The notes beneath the pieces were generated by a model. It saw nothing but the letters and a program-made list of their open reading frames with translations, was not told the DNA's origin and made no database searches. A stretch of 64,000 nt of DNA. Source: JAICSD01 sp035637115. Lineage in GTDB: Bacteria > Acidobacteriota > Vicinamibacteria > Vicinamibacterales > 2-12-FULL-66-21. The DNA lies in assembly GCA_035637115.1 (NCBI GenBank), contig DASPXV010000091.1, forward strand, positions 1 through 64,000. Direction: 5' to 3'. Positions 59,874 through 64,000 of the stretch are shown piece after piece. The position numbers and the translations under genes are program-made. Numbering within the stretch: position 1 is the stretch's first letter; each line of letters starts with the position of its first letter.

Positions 59874-62336
59874 ATGACGTGGCGGTCATCCGCGGATCTG
59901 ATCTCTCTTGAAGGCAGGTACGCGGTCAGACGAATCGTGAAGAATCCCGCGTTCGCGATCGTTGCATCGTTGTCGCTGGCGCTCGGTATCGGCGTCACTA
60001 CCGCTGCGTTCAGCGTCCTCTACGCCGTCCTCCTCCGCGCACTTCCGGTAAGAGACCCCGGTGCCCTCGTCGTCATTTCAGCTCGCAATCCGGCGGCGCA
60101 ATACAGCATGTCGCACCCCGCGTACCTGTACCTGCGCGACCACACGTCGACCCTCGACGGCGTCGTGTCGTTCCGCTCGACCCCCATCAACGTCAACACT
60201 GGCGCGGCAACCGAACGCGCCACGGGCATGCTCGTCTCCGGCAACTATTTCGGCGTGCTCGGCGTCTCGATGGCAGAAGGCACGCCGATTCTGCCGGAGG
60301 ACGATCGGATACCCGAAAGCGGTGGAGCTCGCGGCGTCGTCGCCGTGCTCGGACATCAATTCTGGACGCGGCGGTTTGGCGCGGACCGGGCAGTGCTCGG
60401 GCGCTCGATCCGCGTGAACGGCGGGCCGGTGACGATCGTTGGCATCGCCCCGCCGGATTTTCATGGGACACGAATTGGATCGCTGCCCGATGTCTTCCTC
60501 CCGATGATGTTTGCCAACCGCGTTTTCGAGGCGCCAATCTGGGTCCTGAATCCGCGCAACAACTGGCTGCGCATCATGGGACGATTGAGGTCCGGCGCAA
60601 CGTCGGCGCAGGCGCAGGCGGAACTGACGGTTGCCTATCGCCGGTTTCACCAGGACGTCATCGTGCCCCTCGCCAACAACGACGACGCCCGACGGCGGGC
60701 GCGCGAGACATCGATCGCGCTGGAGCCGGGATACACCGGTCTGCTCGAAATGGGCAACACGGTAAGGCCGACGTTGTACGGCCTCATGGGGCTGGTGGCG
60801 GTCGTATTCCTCATCGCGTGTACAAACGTTGCCAGCTTGATGGTCACCCGCGCTGAACGGCTGCACCGCGAAACCGCGATCTATCTCGCACTCGGCGCAA
60901 CTCGAACTCGTCTCTGGTGCAGGCATTTTGTCGAAACATCGATCATTGCTGCGATTGGCCTCTGCCTCGGGCTGGCGCTTGCGACATCGATGTCGGGTCT
61001 GTTGGCGCAACTCCTGCCGCCGGGTCAGCAATTTCGGATCGCCGTGGATCGCGAGGTGCTGGCGGTTTCCATGTTCCTCGGCCTGCTCACGACGTTCATG
61101 CTGACGGCGGTGACGGCGAGGCACGGCATGCAAGTCGGGATCAGCCGTGCACTTAAAGGAGAGGACATCGCCACCCGGCTGCGGTTGCGCAAGGCGCTGA
61201 TCGTTGGACAGCTCGCGCTGTCGGTGGTCGTCCTCGCCGGCGCCGCCTTGTTTGTCCAGACCGTGACCAACCTTGGCCGCGTGGACACAGGATTCGAGCG
61301 GAACCGCGTGCTGATCGCGTCACTCGCGCCCGGCGGATATTCCCCCCAGCAGCGAGAGTCGTTCTACGCGCGCGTGCTCGACGACGTGAGAGCGATTCCG
61401 GGCGTCGTGGCTGCCGCACTGGCGAACGACGAGCCGCTCGGTGTCGGCACGGGCTGGACGATCACGGTGCGGCAGGATCCCGCCGTCACGCCTGAGCAGG
61501 AGACGGCATCCGTCACCTTCATCTCGCCGGACTATTTCAAGACGATGGGCATTCCGCTTCTGCGCGGCCGGGATTTCACGAGCCGCGACCAGTCGAATCC
61601 CTCGCGGCCGATCATCGTCAATGAGAATTTCGTCAGGACGTACGTGACGAGCGGTGATCCGCTCGGATCCCGCGTCAGGAGTTTCAAAACCACTTACGAG
61701 ATTGTCGGCATCGTGCGCGACAGCGCCTCCACCGGCCTTCGGGATCTCGATCAGCACATGATGTACGTGCCGGGCGGTGACGGCGTGTTGTTCATGCGCA
61801 ATGCGGTGCTGCACGTGCGCACCGCGGTGCCGCCGACGAACGTGCAACCCGCGATCGAAGCGGCCATTCACCGGATCGATCCGGACGTCCCCGTGTTCAA
61901 CGTCCGGACGATCGATCAGCAGATCGAGAGGTTCATGGTCCGGGAACGCACATTTGCGATGCTCTCGTCGACGTTTGGTCTGCTCGCCGTTCTGCTGTGC
62001 GCTGTCGGGCTTTATGGCGTCATCTCAAACGCGGTCAGCCGCCGGACCAAAGAGCTCGGTGTCCGGCTGGCGCTCGGCGCGGGGCCGCACCGGGTCATCC
62101 GGCTCGTGCTCCGGGAAGCCGGCCTGCTCGCGTTACTTGGCGTCACCGCGGGTGTGCCGTCCGCGCTGTTGATCGGCCGCGGCATCCGCTCGCTGCTGTT
62201 CGGCGTCCAGCAGGATGACTGGAGAAGCATTGGAGCTGCGGTCGCGCTGCTGCTGACCGTGGCCGTCGTCGCCGCGTGGTTGCCCGCGCGGCGTGCGGCT
62301 CGAGTCGATCCGCTGGTTGCGCTGCGAGCGGAATAG
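59874..62336 (+). CDS. second ADOP-type ABC transporter permease
   Basis: An 820-aa permease with the same core (GRYAVRRIVKNPAFAIVASL at the N-terminus; YGVISNAVSRRTKELGVRLA; RRAARVDPLVALRAE at the end) but without the N-terminal cytoplasmic domain of the preceding one, starting directly at the RNPAF-equivalent. GAGGTG lies 3-4 bp before the ATG. It follows the first permease by 85 bp, perhaps as a duplicated, diverged partner. Confidence 0.91.
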   Translation: MTWRSSADLISLEGRYAVRRIVKNPAFAIVASLSLALGIGVTTAAFSVLYAVLLRALPVRDPGALVVISARNPAAQYSMSHPAYLYLRDHTSTLDGVVSFRSTPINVNTGAATERATGMLVSGNYFGVLGVSMAEGTPILPEDDRIPESGGARGVVAVLGHQFWTRRFGADRAVLGRSIRVNGGPVTIVGIAPPDFHGTRIGSLPDVFLPMMFANRVFEAPIWVLNPRNNWLRIMGRLRSGATSAQAQAELTVAYRRFHQDVIVPLANNDDARRRARETSIALEPGYTGLLEMGNTVRPTLYGLMGLVAVVFLIACTNVASLMVTRAERLHRETAIYLALGATRTRLWCRHFVETSIIAAIGLCLGLALATSMSGLLAQLLPPGQQFRIAVDREVLAVSMFLGLLTTFMLTAVTARHGMQVGISRALKGEDIATRLRLRKALIVGQLALSVVVLAGAALFVQTVTNLGRVDTGFERNRVLIASLAPGGYSPQQRESFYARVLDDVRAIPGVVAAALANDEPLGVGTGWTITVRQDPAVTPEQETASVTFISPDYFKTMGIPLLRGRDFTSRDQSNPSRPIIVNENFVRTYVTSGDPLGSRVRSFKTTYEIVGIVRDSASTGLRDLDQHMMYVPGGDGVLFMRNAVLHVRTAVPPTNVQPAIEAAIHRIDPDVPVFNVRTIDQQIERFMVRERTFAMLSSTFGLLAVLLCAVGLYGVISNAVSRRTKELGVRLALGAGPHRVIRLVLREAGLLALLGVTAGVPSALLIGRGIRSLLFGVQQDDWRSIGAAVALLLTVAVVAAWLPARRAARVDPLVALRAE

Positions 62337-62353
62337 GAGCAGGTCGGCCCTTT

Positions 62354-62752
62354 TTATCCCTCGGACGCGATCGTCAATCTGAATCCGCTCGGATCGGTAA
62401 CCTCAAATGCCCGGCTGCCCCACGGCGTGTCATGCGGCTCCGCATCCAGCGCGATCCCGGCTTTCCTGGCATCAGCCGCGAGTTGATCGATGTTCTGCGC
62501 CGTGCCGACGAAAATCCGCATACCCACACCTTTCTGCCGGTCACGACCCTTTTTCCAATCGTCCTGACTGAGACTGATCCGGGCCTCGCCTGCGCGCAGC
62601 ATCACGCCAAGCAGGACTCCCTTCTCTTCCCATCGTTCTTCGATCCCAAAGCCCAGCCCCTCGAAAAAAGCCACGCTCCGTTGGAGATTGTCCACGGTGA
62701 GCATGGGGGAGACGGTCTTCGCCTGCAAACGAGTGTCGAGTGTTGTCGCCAT
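62354..62752 (-). CDS. VOC-family protein
   Basis: A 132-aa single glyoxalase-fold protein (SPMLTVDNLQRSVAFFEGLG; VMLRAGEARISLSQDDWKKG; AFEVTDPSGFRLTIA). It lies 30 bp downstream of the two-domain VOC gene, so the two are co-transcribed. Function unknown; resistance- or detoxification-type binding is the usual guess. Confidence 0.88.
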   Translation of the reverse strand: MATTLDTRLQAKTVSPMLTVDNLQRSVAFFEGLGFGIEERWEEKGVLLGVMLRAGEARISLSQDDWKKGRDRQKGVGMRIFVGTAQNIDQLAADARKAGIALDAEPHDTPWGSRAFEVTDPSGFRLTIASEG

Positions 62753-62782
62753 GATTGGTACCTCCTCGCCGAAGCTGCTGCG

Positions 62783-63568
62783 CTACTGCGCCTTTCTTGC
62801 ATGCAACGAGAACGCGGCTCCCTGCGGATCCATCGCATTCACTATCCAATCGCCGCCGGGAACCTCCATCGGTCCGTTGAGGATTTTGCCGCCATTCGCT
62901 TTGACGCGCTCGGTGGCCGCGTTGATGTCGGGCACGCGGAAGTAAATCCCCCAGTGAGGCGGCACGTGCGCCAGCTCGGGCGGTTTGTTCATCATGCCGC
63001 CGATCATTCCGTGCGGCCGATTGAACATGTGGTATTTCCCCATCGCGCCCATATCCATCGTTTCGCTGGGCTGCCACTCGAAGACCTCGCTGTAGAACTT
63101 CATCGCGGCGGCCGCGTCGGTCGTCATCAGCTCGTGCCACGAGGCCTCACCCACTTCAGGGTCCGTCTCAGGACGCTCTTCGGTTGAAGACGGCTGAATG
63201 ATGTAAAAGGCGGCCCCTTGCGGGTCCTTCATCATCTGAACGCGGCCGATGGTGGGCACGTCTATCAGCGGCGAAATCTCGCCTCCACCAAGTCGCTTGA
63301 TGTGGGCCACAGCGTCCTCGAGCTTCGGGACACCGATATACATGGCCCAGAACGGCGGCATGTTCATGCCTTCCCGGCGTTTCATCAGGCCGGCAACCTG
63401 CCCCTGAGGAGTACGACTGAATATCGTGTAGGGATTGGGCGACGCCTCAAACGGCGCAGAGCGCCAGCCGAGCACATTCTTGTAGAACGTCTCGGCGGCT
63501 GCTGTGTCCGTCGTCATCAATTCGTGCCAGACGGGACGTCCGAGCAAACGTGAAGCGGTCGTTGTCAT
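62783..63568 (-). CDS. two-domain VOC-family protein
   Basis: A 261-aa protein made of two VOC units that begin almost identically (WHELMTTDTAAAETFYKNVL and WHELMTTDAAAAMKFYSEVF), a clear internal duplication. Each has the MMKDPQGAAFYI/NAMDPQGAAFSL ending. The family (hydroxylase-like, CFP-30B type) is widespread and without defined function. The ATG at 63568 is used; about 180 bp without a recognisable feature follow before the ankyrin gene end. Confidence 0.9.
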   Translation of the reverse strand: MTTTASRLLGRPVWHELMTTDTAAAETFYKNVLGWRSAPFEASPNPYTIFSRTPQGQVAGLMKRREGMNMPPFWAMYIGVPKLEDAVAHIKRLGGGEISPLIDVPTIGRVQMMKDPQGAAFYIIQPSSTEERPETDPEVGEASWHELMTTDAAAAMKFYSEVFEWQPSETMDMGAMGKYHMFNRPHGMIGGMMNKPPELAHVPPHWGIYFRVPDINAATERVKANGGKILNGPMEVPGGDWIVNAMDPQGAAFSLHARKAQ

Positions 63569-63749
63569 CGCAAGCCTCCTGATTCGAACGGATGATCTTG
63601 AAGAACACTCGTGAAGGTCCAGCGATCGATCAGTCTGCCACACTCGGTCGCGGAAGGGACATCAGATTCGTGCAACTGATCGGCTGGGACGAATGTCGAA
63701 TCAATCCACAGCGCGCGCTCTTCGCGGAGGCTCAGCCGCACTCCTTTCG

Positions 63750-64000
63750 TTACGTGTTGGACGGGTGATTCTTGAGAATCTGCACGATCGCCGGCTGTTG
63801 AAAGTGTTCGGCCCAGCCGATCGCGTCCCCGTCGTGCATGCTGTCGCGGATGCCTGGATCCGCTCCGGCGCCGAGAAGCAGGCGAACCATCTCCGCGTGG
63901 CCACGCGAAGCGGCCACGTGGAGCGGCGTGACGTCCGCCCCCGCTGGCCCAGCAGCCGTTGATATTTGCGCCGTGGGTGAGCAGCCATTTCACCGCCGCC
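63750..64000 (-). pseudogene. ankyrin-repeat gene, frameshifted, C-terminal part
   Basis: Read on the minus strand from the window edge: VKWLLTHGANIN in one frame, then a shift near 63955 after which TPLHVAASRGHAEMVRLLLG and ADPGIRDSMHDGDAIGWAEH continue in another frame to a TAA at 63750. One extra G after the codons for AN-IN would explain it: without it the sequence reads as a continuous ankyrin repeat. It is either a true pseudogene or a base-calling error; the rest lies outside the window. Confidence 0.75.

Overview
The window is high-GC bacterial chromosome with dense, often overlapping genes. It reads like Acidobacteriota, probably class Vicinamibacteria. The pointers are PadR plus ADOP-type (MacB/FtsX) permeases, an ECF sigma factor overlapping a PknB-like kinase, a CE15 glucuronoyl esterase, BlaI/M56 pairs and haem-binding-domain cytochromes. 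This assignment is inference from gene content; there is no rRNA or tRNA gene in the window to confirm it.

Layout. 1-8 kb: the start of a divergent unknown gene, an lhr-nei DNA-repair pair (lhr carries two in-frame palindromic repeat insertions), and a convergent class A penicillin-binding protein. 8-12.9 kb: a tightly overlapping six-gene minus-strand run: ECF sigma, FecR-type anti-sigma, haem-binding protein, triple-RidA fusion, DUF523/DUF1722 protein, FdhD. 13-21.5 kb: an exported unknown protein, a PAS histidine kinase, a four-helix-bundle gene boxed by complementary purine/pyrimidine tracts, a BlaI-M56 regulatory pair with a double palindromic operator, then an overlapping cyclophilin-ECF sigma-Ser/Thr kinase operon. 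21.5-30 kb: an ABC-2 exporter, a membrane protein with a two-component system, a small exported protein, a CE15 esterase and a coiled-coil/GAF protein that ends at an IS5-like miniature element. 30-37 kb: lipoprotein, histidine phosphatase, truncated redoxin, an orphan MlaF-like ATPase with altered catalytic residues, an LRR protein and an FAD oxidoreductase. 37-44.6 kb: an apparent periplasmic redox operon (lipoprotein, di-haem cytochrome, Tat-exported GMC oxidoreductase) with a divergent outer-membrane protein. 44.6-48.8 kb: a potassium module, in which a KimA-type transporter preceded by a c-di-AMP (ydaO-yuaA class) riboswitch is followed by a short KdpD-like kinase and KdpE. 48.8-54.3 kb: PrpD-family protein, DUF5335-like protein, a phosphoribosyltransferase-erythromycin esterase-hydrolase operon and a glyoxalase-like protein. 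53.4-55.3 kb also holds 5' fragments of several decayed genes. 55.3-64 kb: an AmpG-like transporter, PadR plus two ADOP permeases, two VOC proteins and a frameshifted ankyrin-repeat gene at the edge.

The most informative element is the riboswitch at 48193-48323. Its conserved CAGCUAAC core, GGGGAACC segment and pairing (with a compensatory change against my recollection of the Thermoanaerobacter ydaO RNA) sit directly upstream of the Shine-Dalgarno of the KimA-like gene. It thus links c-di-AMP sensing, potassium uptake and a two-component system in one transcription unit that has no kdpFABC beside it.
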